Assembly: GCA_041392805.1 (NCBI GenBank)
Contig: JAWKLJ010000001.1
Coordinates: forward strand, 2,852,001-2,916,000
Source: Saprospiraceae bacterium
Lineage (GTDB): Bacteria; Bacteroidota; Bacteroidia; Chitinophagales; Saprospiraceae
Length of the DNA stretch: 64,000 bases
Reading direction: 5' to 3'
Below, in pieces: positions 26,091 to 33,475 of the stretch. The position numbers and the translations under genes were made by a program. Within the stretch, counting starts at the first letter, position 1, and each line of letters starts with the position of its first letter. The notes below the pieces were generated by a model. The model did not search any database, was not told the DNA's origin, and saw only the letters and a program-made list of their open reading frames with translations.

Positions 26091-26461
26091 TTCGACTACA
26101 AACCTTTCAGCAGGCTATTCAAAAAAGCATTTACCAAGGCTGGCGTTGGCTACTCAAGCACGCCAAGGCCCCGCTGTTGCTGAGCCGAAAGGCCGTTCGG
26201 CACACCTTTCGTGGTCGGCTAGGGCTTAACACCGCCTATGTTATTCATGCTAGTCCTAGCCCATCTCCTAGCGTTGAAATGGATCATAATATCCGAGCAT
26301 TAGTGCAACAAACCGAACAACGATTTCAAGAAGGGCACTTTTTCGAGTGCATTGGTCAGCAAGTGGATTTGGGGCCTGCGGTCATTACTAGTCGCTTAAA
26401 ACAAGGGCTAGGCGATGAGCAGGTGGATCACATTATTGCGATTTATCCGCAAATAGATTAA
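26087..26461 (+). CDS. Hypothetical protein 5 of a five-gene operon
   Basis: This 124-residue basic protein starts on the ATGA overlap with gene 4. Its N-terminus is Arg/Lys-rich and amphipathic ('QAIQKSIYQGWRWLLKHAK', 'SRKAVRHTFRGRLGL'), followed by a Ser/Pro spacer and a more acidic second half ending 'DEQVDHIIAIYPQID'. It could bind nucleic acid or membrane surfaces, but no family is recognised. It is the last gene of the operon, with a convergent SDR gene 11 bases on. Confidence 0.6.
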   Translation: MIRLQTFQQAIQKSIYQGWRWLLKHAKAPLLLSRKAVRHTFRGRLGLNTAYVIHASPSPSPSVEMDHNIRALVQQTEQRFQEGHFFECIGQQVDLGPAVITSRLKQGLGDEQVDHIIAIYPQID

Positions 26462-26472
26462 TTTCACTTTTG

Positions 26473-27246
26473 CTAAAACGTAGATTGGTTGATTATTTTA
26501 CCGCCATCAACCGTTAGTATCTGCCCCGTCATCATTTTAGCTTTTTCTATCAAAAAAACAATGCTGTCGGCAATGTCTTCGGGTAAAGCCGTTTGTCGCA
26601 ACAGGGTTCCTTTTTCAATCACTTCTTTCACCGCTTCGTATTTGTCGCCCAAAAATTCTTGGGTCCACCTCCCCTGAATAAAGCCGGGGCACACGGCATT
26701 GACCCGAACGCGAGGCGCCAGCGCATGTGCCAAGGAAAGGGTCATAGTAGAAAGTGCTCCTTTGGAGGCGGCATAGGCAATAGAGCTGCCTACCCCTGAG
26801 ATAGCACTGACCGAAGACGTATTAACGATCACGCCATCCAAGGATGCTTTCAAATGAGGAACAGCAGCTCGCGTCATTTGGTAAGCCCCTACCACATTGA
26901 TTTCATATAGGTTCAAAAAATCTGCTTTCGTCAATCCCTCTAAGTCCGAATATTGGCAAAATTTAGTAGTGCCCGCATTGTTCACCAAAGCATCTAGCCT
27001 ACCCCATTTTTCGATGGTTTGGATGACCATTGATCGGCAGTTATCGTCATTGGCTACATCTGCCTGGCAAATTAAGACTTCCGCCCCCAACTGCTGGCAT
27101 TCCTTCGCCGTTTTTTCAGCTTCGGCCTTACTCTTTGCATAGTTGATGACGACATTCCAGCCGTTCTCGGCCAATTGCTTGCAAGTGGCGGCGCCCACCC
27201 CCGTGGCCGACCCAGTTACCAAGGCTACTTTTCGTTGGTTTTTCAT
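26473..27246 (-). CDS. SDR family oxidoreductase (3-oxoacyl-ACP reductase-like)
   Basis: The 257-residue classical short-chain dehydrogenase has 'VTGSATGVGAATC' (TGxxxGxG cofactor motif, residues 10-17), 'LVNNAGTTKF' (NNAG), a catalytic Ser in 'VIVNTSSVSAISG', the YxxxK pair in 'IAYAASKGAL', and 'VNAVCPGFI' after it. Substrate specificity is open; FabG-like reductases and many sugar or alcohol dehydrogenases share these motifs. It is a single gene on the minus strand downstream of the Pycsar-like gene, 43 bases apart, possibly co-transcribed. Confidence 0.88.
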   Translation of the reverse strand: MKNQRKVALVTGSATGVGAATCKQLAENGWNVVINYAKSKAEAEKTAKECQQLGAEVLICQADVANDDNCRSMVIQTIEKWGRLDALVNNAGTTKFCQYSDLEGLTKADFLNLYEINVVGAYQMTRAAVPHLKASLDGVIVNTSSVSAISGVGSSIAYAASKGALSTMTLSLAHALAPRVRVNAVCPGFIQGRWTQEFLGDKYEAVKEVIEKGTLLRQTALPEDIADSIVFLIEKAKMMTGQILTVDGGKIINQSTF

Positions 27247-27289
27247 TCCTGTTTTTTTGATGAATGATACTTCAGGCGAGTACCCAATG

Positions 27290-27844
27290 CTAAAAGCATA
27301 ACACCAGGACTGTAGACACCAAACTCACAAACAAGCCAATAATAAAGATGTTAAAAGCCCACCTGATGTGGGTCATTTTATAACCAAGGCGACGGCCGAC
27401 ATAATACAGGTCTTCGGCCAGGTGTCCTCTCACCAGATCAGGCTCGGAAGCCGTCTCTTTCATGTATTCAAAAAATTCTTCTGGCTCCATTTTGTAAAAA
27501 TTGCCAAAAAAGAAAGGGCTAAACCGTTCTTCTTTGTCTTCATTATTACGAAATTTTTCCAGATGGGAGGGCTTCAATACAATGGCAGAAATATAAATCG
27601 TGATGAAGCAGGTCGTCGTTAAAATACCCAAAGGGATAAAGAGGAATTCCGCCATAATGACATCCGTATTGGCCACCACCAATGGCAATAACAGCGTAAT
27701 CATAATGGCATTCAAACTCAACAGCACATTGGCTTTGTTATCCGCAATGTGCGTGAGTTCAATATTATTACGCTGAGTCGTTCGGATAATATTGATCGTT
27801 TCCTTCGACAGTTTTTTCTTTGATTTTTTCTCTTGAATTATCAT
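27290..27844 (-). CDS. Pycsar-type transmembrane effector domain protein (PycTM/DUF5706-like)
   Basis: The 184-residue protein has the signature of PycTM effectors: 'RNNIELTHIADNKANVLLSLNAI', two adjacent membrane helices (about 45-65 and 70-95), a middle segment 'PFFFGNFYKMEPEEFFEYM', and a third helix at the C-terminus (about 160-184). In characterised Pycsar systems this domain forms membrane-disrupting pores on binding cCMP or cUMP made by a uridylate/cytidylate cyclase after phage infection. No nucleotide cyclase lies next to it; neighbours are alanine dehydrogenase and an SDR. It may be a solitary effector using a distant cyclase, or a housekeeping homologue. Confidence 0.82.
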   Translation of the reverse strand: MIIQEKKSKKKLSKETINIIRTTQRNNIELTHIADNKANVLLSLNAIMITLLLPLVVANTDVIMAEFLFIPLGILTTTCFITIYISAIVLKPSHLEKFRNNEDKEERFSPFFFGNFYKMEPEEFFEYMKETASEPDLVRGHLAEDLYYVGRRLGYKMTHIRWAFNIFIIGLFVSLVSTVLVLCF

Positions 27845-27939
27845 TCAAATGAATTTACAACCCATTGGGCAATGCCTAATGAGCCATTACAAAAATACTT
27901 AATTAAAGGGGTTCCAGCTTATTGAAAAAGGATTTTTTC

Positions 27940-29169
27940 TTACAGATTCGACGTAATCAATAGGTCAAGATCAGTCGATTTAATGGCAAATCTTCGGCCA
28001 AGGTATTCATTCGTAAGGCATCCCTTATAGGTATAAATGCCATGTCGAAGCCCTAAATTGGTGAAAAACAAGTGTTCAATATCGCCTGTACTATTTGCTT
28101 TTAACAAAATAGGTGTCATTATATTACTGACGGCAATAGAGGCTGTTCTGGAAACCCTGGAGGCAATATTAGGTACGCAGTAATGAATCACATCATGTTT
28201 TATAAACGTTGGGTTACTAAGTGAGGTTACCTCTGATGTAGCAAAACAGCCGCCCTGATCGATACTTACATCAATGATAACAGAACCCGGTTTCATTTTG
28301 GCCACCATTTCTTCACTGACCAAAATGGGTGCTCTGCCACTTTCAGAGTGAATAGCCCCGATGGCTACTTCTGCTGTAATCAATTCCCGTTCCAGGTAGA
28401 CTTGGTTCATGGCAGAAGTATAAAGTGGGCGGCCAACCTGGTTTTGGAGCCGTTTGAGCTTATAAATATTGTCATCAAAAATACGCACCTCAGCTCCCAG
28501 CCCGATTGCCGTTCGGGTAGCATATTCGGCTACAATCCCAGCCCCTAAAATCACGACCTTGGCACTGGGAACGCCTGATATACCGCCGAGCAAGACCCCT
28601 TTACCGCCACTGGTATTCGCCAACAGTTCTGCCGCCGTTAAAATAGCGCTCGTACCTGCCATTTCGCTCATAATACGAACCACAGGAAAGGTTTCAAATT
28701 CATCTTTGATATATTCCATCGCCAAAGCAATGACCCTTTTTTGCCGGAGCCGATTAATATATTCTCCAGAAATGATGGGCAATTGCAAGGGGGAGATCAA
28801 AATCTGATTGGGATGCATCAACTCTACTTCTTTCAAAGTAGGCGGTGCAACCTTTATGATAACATTTGCTTTGTATACCTGCTCCGAGCTATAGACGATC
28901 TCCGCCCCCGCTTCGGAAAAATCATGGTCAGAAAAATTGGATTTTTCGCCTGCTCCTGTTTCCACGACCACTCGATGTCCATGGGCTACCAAGGTAGAAA
29001 TAGAAGACGGCACCAATGCCACTCTGTTTTCCTGGATCGTCACCTCCTTAGGAATCCCAATGAATAGCTTATTGGACCGCTGTTTTACAGGGAGCATTTC
29101 TGTCTGGGTAAGGTATTGCCCTTCTGTAAAAATTTTGGGTACGGGTATCCTTTTCTCCTTTTCACTCAT
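27940..29169 (-). CDS. ald: Alanine dehydrogenase family protein
   Basis: The 409-residue protein has the AlaDH/PNT N-terminal domain 'IGIPKEVTIQENRVALVP' and the NAD-binding domain with 'AKVVILGAGIVAEYATRTAIGLGAEV'. 'GGCFATSEVTS' and 'YCVPNIASRVSRTASIA' are also characteristic. The enzyme interconverts L-alanine and pyruvate with NAD and ammonia. The N-terminus carries ~30 extra residues before the first conserved strand and the C-terminus a ~40-residue extension, as in the Bacteroidota subgroup. It follows tsaE by three bases on the same strand, so both belong to one transcript. Confidence 0.85.
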   Translation of the reverse strand: MSEKEKRIPVPKIFTEGQYLTQTEMLPVKQRSNKLFIGIPKEVTIQENRVALVPSSISTLVAHGHRVVVETGAGEKSNFSDHDFSEAGAEIVYSSEQVYKANVIIKVAPPTLKEVELMHPNQILISPLQLPIISGEYINRLRQKRVIALAMEYIKDEFETFPVVRIMSEMAGTSAILTAAELLANTSGGKGVLLGGISGVPSAKVVILGAGIVAEYATRTAIGLGAEVRIFDDNIYKLKRLQNQVGRPLYTSAMNQVYLERELITAEVAIGAIHSESGRAPILVSEEMVAKMKPGSVIIDVSIDQGGCFATSEVTSLSNPTFIKHDVIHYCVPNIASRVSRTASIAVSNIMTPILLKANSTGDIEHLFFTNLGLRHGIYTYKGCLTNEYLGRRFAIKSTDLDLLITSNL

Positions 29170-29172
29170 AGT

Positions 29173-29598
29173 TTACAATAATACAATTTTTCTGTGGGAA
29201 TTTTCAGTCAATTCAATGCTTATATGCAGGGTGTCACTGGGCAATAAAGCGCTAATAATATCAGGCCATTCAATAAAACAATATTGATCGCCATAAAGGT
29301 ATTCTTCAATACCCATATCCAAGGCCTCTTGCACGTCTTTCATTCGGTATAAATCAAGGTGAAATATTTCTTCTTCCCGATCGCTGTTTCCGGCAGACGA
29401 ATAAACATTCACCAAAGAAAAAGTCGGACTGGTTACCCGCTCTTTCACCCCCAGCTGGACACAAATGGCTTGGATGAAGGTCGTCTTTCCAGCTCCTATT
29501 TCACCGCTAAACGCCATGACCTTACGGTCTCCAGCAAAATCTAACAAGGTTCTTGCTGTTGCTGCTAATGCTTCAATATTTCTAACTTTTAACTCCAT
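29173..29598 (-). CDS. tsaE: tRNA threonylcarbamoyladenosine biosynthesis protein TsaE
   Basis: From the ATG at 29598 the product is 141 residues, the normal TsaE length. The P-loop 'SGEIGAGKTT' is at 31-40, followed by 'VTSPTFSLVNVY', 'IFHLDLYRM' and 'CFIEWPDII', all family signatures. TsaE is the ATPase that supports the TsaBD complex in t6A37 modification of tRNAs reading ANN codons. A longer TTG-initiated frame (to 29628) has no family residues. A strong 'aaaggaggt' directly abuts the ATG, too close to act as a normal ribosome binding site. The gene heads a transcript with alanine dehydrogenase. Confidence 0.92.
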   Translation of the reverse strand: MELKVRNIEALAATARTLLDFAGDRKVMAFSGEIGAGKTTFIQAICVQLGVKERVTSPTFSLVNVYSSAGNSDREEEIFHLDLYRMKDVQEALDMGIEEYLYGDQYCFIEWPDIISALLPSDTLHISIELTENSHRKIVLL

Positions 29599-29649
29599 AC
29601 CTCCTTTTGGTGGCCGCAAAAATAACAATAAACTCGTTTATCCTATGCA

Positions 29650-29816
29650 TAAGGATTGTGTAAAGAATACCTTATAATATTTGGCGGGTTCTTTTGCCCT
29701 CATGCGTCGTTAAGCAAATGGTCGCTTAGCTTCGGCCAGGCTCCCATTTGCTCGCCTAGCCTGATGGCAAAATAATCACCCCAAACCATTATAACTTATT
29801 CATCACACAATCCTTA
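29650..29816. mobile_element. MITE-like 167-bp palindromic element
   Basis: The outer 29 bases at 29650-29678 and 29788-29816 are inverted copies with about 25 matches (outer core taaggattgtgt). Further in, 'ttttgcc' near 29692 pairs with 'ggcaaaa' near 29766, and 'agcaaatgg' (29713-29721) pairs with 'ccatttgct' (29744-29752), so the whole element can fold into one long imperfect hairpin. It has no coding capacity. This structure fits a miniature inverted-repeat transposable element or a large folded RNA. It sits in the region upstream of tsaE and gyrB. Confidence 0.6.
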
Positions 29817-30251
29817 GTAGTTTGACGGAAATAAATGCTCCCACTTTTTTCAAAGATTCGCGAATATTTTCACACAACTTCCTTTCTCTCAGTTGCTTTG
29901 AAAATTTTAGCGAATCAAAAGTTGTTTCATTTATTTTTTTCCCGTCTTTAAGCGACTTAGAAACCGATAATCGCAATCGACAGTGGTTTCTCCTCTTGGC
30001 CGTTTCCGTGTTCCGAAGCTTTGTTTTCTAGCTCATAGATCCTGAAAAAACAGACCACATTGAAATTGCTGCGCGATCAAAGACAGGAGACGCTTTACCA
30101 ACTCAATTTCTTGGTTCTAACTCCCTAAAAAACAATTCAAATTTGAATTCGGATGAATACACCTAAAATAAGGTTTTTCGGACCTAAAAAATATACCATA
30201 TTTAGGAAAATTCACCCTGCTTTTGGGCTTTAAAAAGCGGGGTAATTTTTG
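29817..30251. other. Upstream region of gyrB
   Basis: AT-rich leader with no convincing gene. A loose inverted repeat ('attcgcgaatatttt' near 29858 against the complement of 'aaaattttagcgaat' near 29908) is visible. Small frames here look random. Confidence 0.4.
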
Positions 30252-30259
30252 TATCTTTG
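30252..30259 (+). promoter_or_regulatory. Bacteroidota -7 type promoter box (TAtcTTTG) before gyrB
   Basis: The sequence tatctttg matches the TAnnTTTG element and lies only 4 bases before the ATG at 30264. A TTTTG at 30221-30225 could be the upstream element, but its spacing (26 bases) is longer than the usual ~19-20. If active, the mRNA would have almost no leader. Confidence 0.5.
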
Positions 30260-30263
30260 CAGA

Positions 30264-32249
30264 ATGGATACATTAAAAGAAAATGAGCAGGTAAAGGCAG
30301 GTAATGGGAATTATGATGCTAATAATATCCAAGCGCTTGAAGGGCTAGAAGCCGTGCGAAAAAGACCTGGAATGTACATCGGAAGTACCGATTCCAAAGG
30401 TCTCCACCACTTGGTTTGGGAGGTTGTTGATAACTCGATTGATGAACACCTTGCTGGTTATTGTTCCCAGATTGATATCTTTATTCATACCGATAATTCC
30501 ATTACTGTAAAAGATAATGGACGAGGTATTCCTACCGGAATGCATGATAAACTTCAAAAGTCGGCGCTAGAGGTCGTGATGACGGTTTTGCATGCGGGAG
30601 GAAAATTCGATAAAGATACCTACAAGGTGTCTGGTGGTCTGCATGGGGTTGGCGTTTCTTGTGTAAATGCCCTTTCGTCATACCTCAAAGCAGAAGTACA
30701 CCGAGAAGGGAAAATATTTACCCAGGAATATGCCAAGGGTATCCCTATTACAGAAGTAAAAGTTGTGGGTGAATCCACTTCAAATGGTACTTTTATCACC
30801 TTCAAACCAGATGGCAGCATCCTCGAAGTACTTGTTTATCAGTATGATACCCTGGCACATCGCTTTAAGGAATTGGCCTTTCTAAACAAAGGACTAACGC
30901 TGCAGCTGACCGATGAAAGGGAAAAAGATGAAAAAGGGAATTTCAAAACCGAAACTTTCCATTCTGAAGGTGGCTTAAAAGAATTCGCCATTTACCTCGA
31001 TGAAGGGAAACAAAAGTTGATTGATGAACCCATACATGTCATAGGCAAAGAGGAAAATGTAGAAGTGGAAGTGGCCCTAAACTATAACACCTCTTACAAA
31101 GAAACGATCTACTCTTTTGTCAATAATATCAACACCCAAGAAGGGGGAACCCACGTCAATGGCTTCCGTAGGGCGGTTAATCGCGTTTTCACGAAATACG
31201 CGGAAGACAATGGTTTGTTCAAAAAATTGAAGTTTAAGGTATCTGGCGAAGATTTTAGAGAGGGATTGACAGCCATCGTTTCTGTCAAAGTGCCTGAACC
31301 TCAATTTAAAGGCCAAACTAAAGGCGAATTAGGCAACTCAGAGGTTACGGGTATTGTCTCTCGGTCCGTAGGTGAAACCTTAGGCCACTACCTGGAAGAA
31401 AACCCAGGAGCGGCCCGCAAAATCATAGATAAGGTCATCCTGGCAGCCACCGCCCGCCATGCCGCCCGCAAAGCCCGCGAAATGGTGCAGCGCAAGAACG
31501 TTCTTACAGGCGGAGGACTTCCAGGTAAACTGGCCGATTGCTCCAGCAAAAATCCAGATGAATCTGAACTATTCCTGGTGGAGGGAGACTCAGCAGGGGG
31601 AACAGCCAAACAGGGGCGCGATCGAAACTTCCAAGCTATTCTACCGCTTCGTGGTAAAATCCTGAATGTAGAAAAAGCAATGGAACATAAAATTTATGAA
31701 AACGAAGAGATCAAAAACATCTTTACCGCCCTGGGCGTAAGAATAGAGGAAGATGACGAGGGGGAACGCAAACTCAATATCGAAAAACTGCGTTACCATA
31801 AAGTGGTTATCATGTGTGATGCCGACGTCGATGGTAGTCACATCACTACGCTGATCTTGACCTTCTTTTTCCGTTATATGCACACCTTGGTCAAAAATGG
31901 CTATATCTACATTGCTGCACCTCCACTTTACATGGTGAAAAAAGGCAAACAGTTCCGGTATTGTTGGAATGAAGAGGAACGGAAAGAGGCCGTGGCTCAC
32001 TATTCCAAAGATGGCAAAGATGGCGGTGATAGTAGTATCAAAATTCAACGCTATAAAGGTCTGGGTGAGATGAACGCCGAACAACTTTGGTCTACGACTA
32101 TGGACCCCGACACGCGTATTTTACGCCAGGTTTCTATTGATGATGCTATGGAGGCCGATCGGGTTTTTTCGATGCTGATGGGGGATGAAGTGCCGCCACG
32201 CCGCGCCTTTATCGAAGCAAATGCGAAGTATGCTAATGTAGACGTTTAG
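30264..32249 (+). CDS. gyrB: DNA gyrase (topoisomerase) subunit B
   Basis: From the ATG at 30264 the protein is 661 residues, matching the compact GyrB of Bacteroidota. The GHKL ATPase domain has 'VRKRPGMYIGSTD', Asn57 in 'VVDNSIDEHLAG', 'DNGRGIPTGMH' and 'GGLHGVGVSCVNALS'. The TOPRIM domain has 'LVEGDSAGGTAKQGRDR' (Glu440), 'ILPLRGKILNVEKA' and 'VIMCDADVDGSHI'. 'YKGLGEMNAEQLW' and the C-terminal 'PRRAFIEANA' complete it. With GyrA it introduces negative supercoils using ATP. Five codons from an upstream TTG (30249) are unlikely to be translated. Confidence 0.97.
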   Translation: MDTLKENEQVKAGNGNYDANNIQALEGLEAVRKRPGMYIGSTDSKGLHHLVWEVVDNSIDEHLAGYCSQIDIFIHTDNSITVKDNGRGIPTGMHDKLQKSALEVVMTVLHAGGKFDKDTYKVSGGLHGVGVSCVNALSSYLKAEVHREGKIFTQEYAKGIPITEVKVVGESTSNGTFITFKPDGSILEVLVYQYDTLAHRFKELAFLNKGLTLQLTDEREKDEKGNFKTETFHSEGGLKEFAIYLDEGKQKLIDEPIHVIGKEENVEVEVALNYNTSYKETIYSFVNNINTQEGGTHVNGFRRAVNRVFTKYAEDNGLFKKLKFKVSGEDFREGLTAIVSVKVPEPQFKGQTKGELGNSEVTGIVSRSVGETLGHYLEENPGAARKIIDKVILAATARHAARKAREMVQRKNVLTGGGLPGKLADCSSKNPDESELFLVEGDSAGGTAKQGRDRNFQAILPLRGKILNVEKAMEHKIYENEEIKNIFTALGVRIEEDDEGERKLNIEKLRYHKVVIMCDADVDGSHITTLILTFFFRYMHTLVKNGYIYIAAPPLYMVKKGKQFRYCWNEEERKEAVAHYSKDGKDGGDSSIKIQRYKGLGEMNAEQLWSTTMDPDTRILRQVSIDDAMEADRVFSMLMGDEVPPRRAFIEANAKYANVDV

Positions 32250-32260
32250 AGAAAGACAAC

Positions 32261-32355
32261 GTTTTTTTGGGACGTGGAGGCATTGGAGAAAAGGTTTGAC
32301 ACTTCTCCTCCATTATCTTTGTACCTCCAATCACTCCACGTGCTAAAAAAAAAAC
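32261..32355. terminator. Bidirectional terminator between gyrB and the lipoprotein gene
   Basis: A long imperfect inverted repeat: 'acgtggaggcattggag' (32272-32288) pairs with 'ctccaatcactccacgt' (32325-32341), flanked by a T-run on the left (32262-32268) and an A-run on the right (32345-32354). It lies between convergent genes, so it can stop transcription from both sides. Confidence 0.7.
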
Positions 32356-32371
32356 TAACGCCACTTATGCT

Positions 32372-33325
32372 TTAATCAAGCTCCAACTCCGCCCGCAAGG
32401 CCATATCATTCAAACTGTTTTTGCTCCAATAAGCAACCATTAAGCTCTTTTTCCGCTTCGCAATGGACGTCCGCAGCTGTTGGTCAAACATAGAAGGGTA
32501 AGTGTCTTTCCAGCCTGCAATGGCATAAGGCGATTCTTTTTCAAAAACAATTTCTACTTTTCGGTTAAAGTCCGGATAATCAATCTGATACGCCAATAAA
32601 TCCTCGCCTTCAAATTCATTTCCTGAATAGGGCGAAAGTGCTGTTATGGCATCGACTGGCTCAAAGTCTTTGTGTGCTAAACGCACAAAGGTCAGACTAG
32701 GCAGCAGCTTTGTTTTGCCAACTGGAAGCGCCTGCGGATTGATCCGAATACGGTTGAAAATTTCCTCTTCTAAAAGGGCTGCTTTAACCTTTGTAGTGGC
32801 ATCTCCTTCTGCCTCAAAATAGGAAAAGAGCTGGCTTTTGTAATGCCCTTTTTCATAATTGAGCTGCATAAATACCTGCCCACACCACTCCGTGGTCGAA
32901 TTGGTAACCTTTAGGGTATAAGGATGCTGATCTGTTTCGGCTGGTGTAAAGACAGAAGTCATGATATGATAATCATACAATCCTGTCGGGAAATCCCGTA
33001 TCATATTCAGTTTGAGGATAGGAATGGAATGGGGATTGGTATATCGGTCATTTTTGACCTGCTTATCTGTCAAAAAATCTTCTGTAACGAATATCAAAAC
33101 AGCTGATCCTGGATGAACATCTTTGTATCGGTTTTGGGAGAGGGTATAACTGGTCACTTCTGCTTTTCCTTGGTACCAGTAATCTGTCAATTTAAGCGAT
33201 GCCGTTTCATTATTCGCTACCTGAATGGCTTTTGTAGCACCAGCCTCTTGGGTATCGGCGCCAGAAGGTTGGGTTTGACAAGCAACTAACAGCATTAGCG
33301 ATAATCCCAAAATAATAGCTTTCAT
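32372..33325 (-). CDS. Conserved lipoprotein of unknown function
   Basis: Starting at the ATG at 33325 (MKAIILGLSLMLLVACQT), the 317-residue product has a clear lipobox LVAC with Cys16, so it should be a lipidated envelope protein. The mature part includes 'DYWYQGKAEVTSY', 'GSAVLIFVTEDFLTDKQ', 'MTSVFTPAETDQHPYTLKVTNST' and 'WCGQVFMQLNY', which look like a conserved beta-rich Bacteroidota family, but I cannot assign a function. A GTG seven codons upstream was rejected as start. It is a single gene, convergent with gyrB. Confidence 0.75.
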   Translation of the reverse strand: MKAIILGLSLMLLVACQTQPSGADTQEAGATKAIQVANNETASLKLTDYWYQGKAEVTSYTLSQNRYKDVHPGSAVLIFVTEDFLTDKQVKNDRYTNPHSIPILKLNMIRDFPTGLYDYHIMTSVFTPAETDQHPYTLKVTNSTTEWCGQVFMQLNYEKGHYKSQLFSYFEAEGDATTKVKAALLEEEIFNRIRINPQALPVGKTKLLPSLTFVRLAHKDFEPVDAITALSPYSGNEFEGEDLLAYQIDYPDFNRKVEIVFEKESPYAIAGWKDTYPSMFDQQLRTSIAKRKKSLMVAYWSKNSLNDMALRAELELD

Positions 33326-33475
33326 AAGATCGTATTTAGATGTCACTTAAGATAAGGATATTATCAACGAGCTGTGTCATTTCTTGTTCATTTTTGCTGC
33401 CTATTTTCAACTAAAAGGTCGCCCCCAGGACTTGTTCTAAAGTAAACCAGCTTGACCACTGCGTATGGCCTTACC

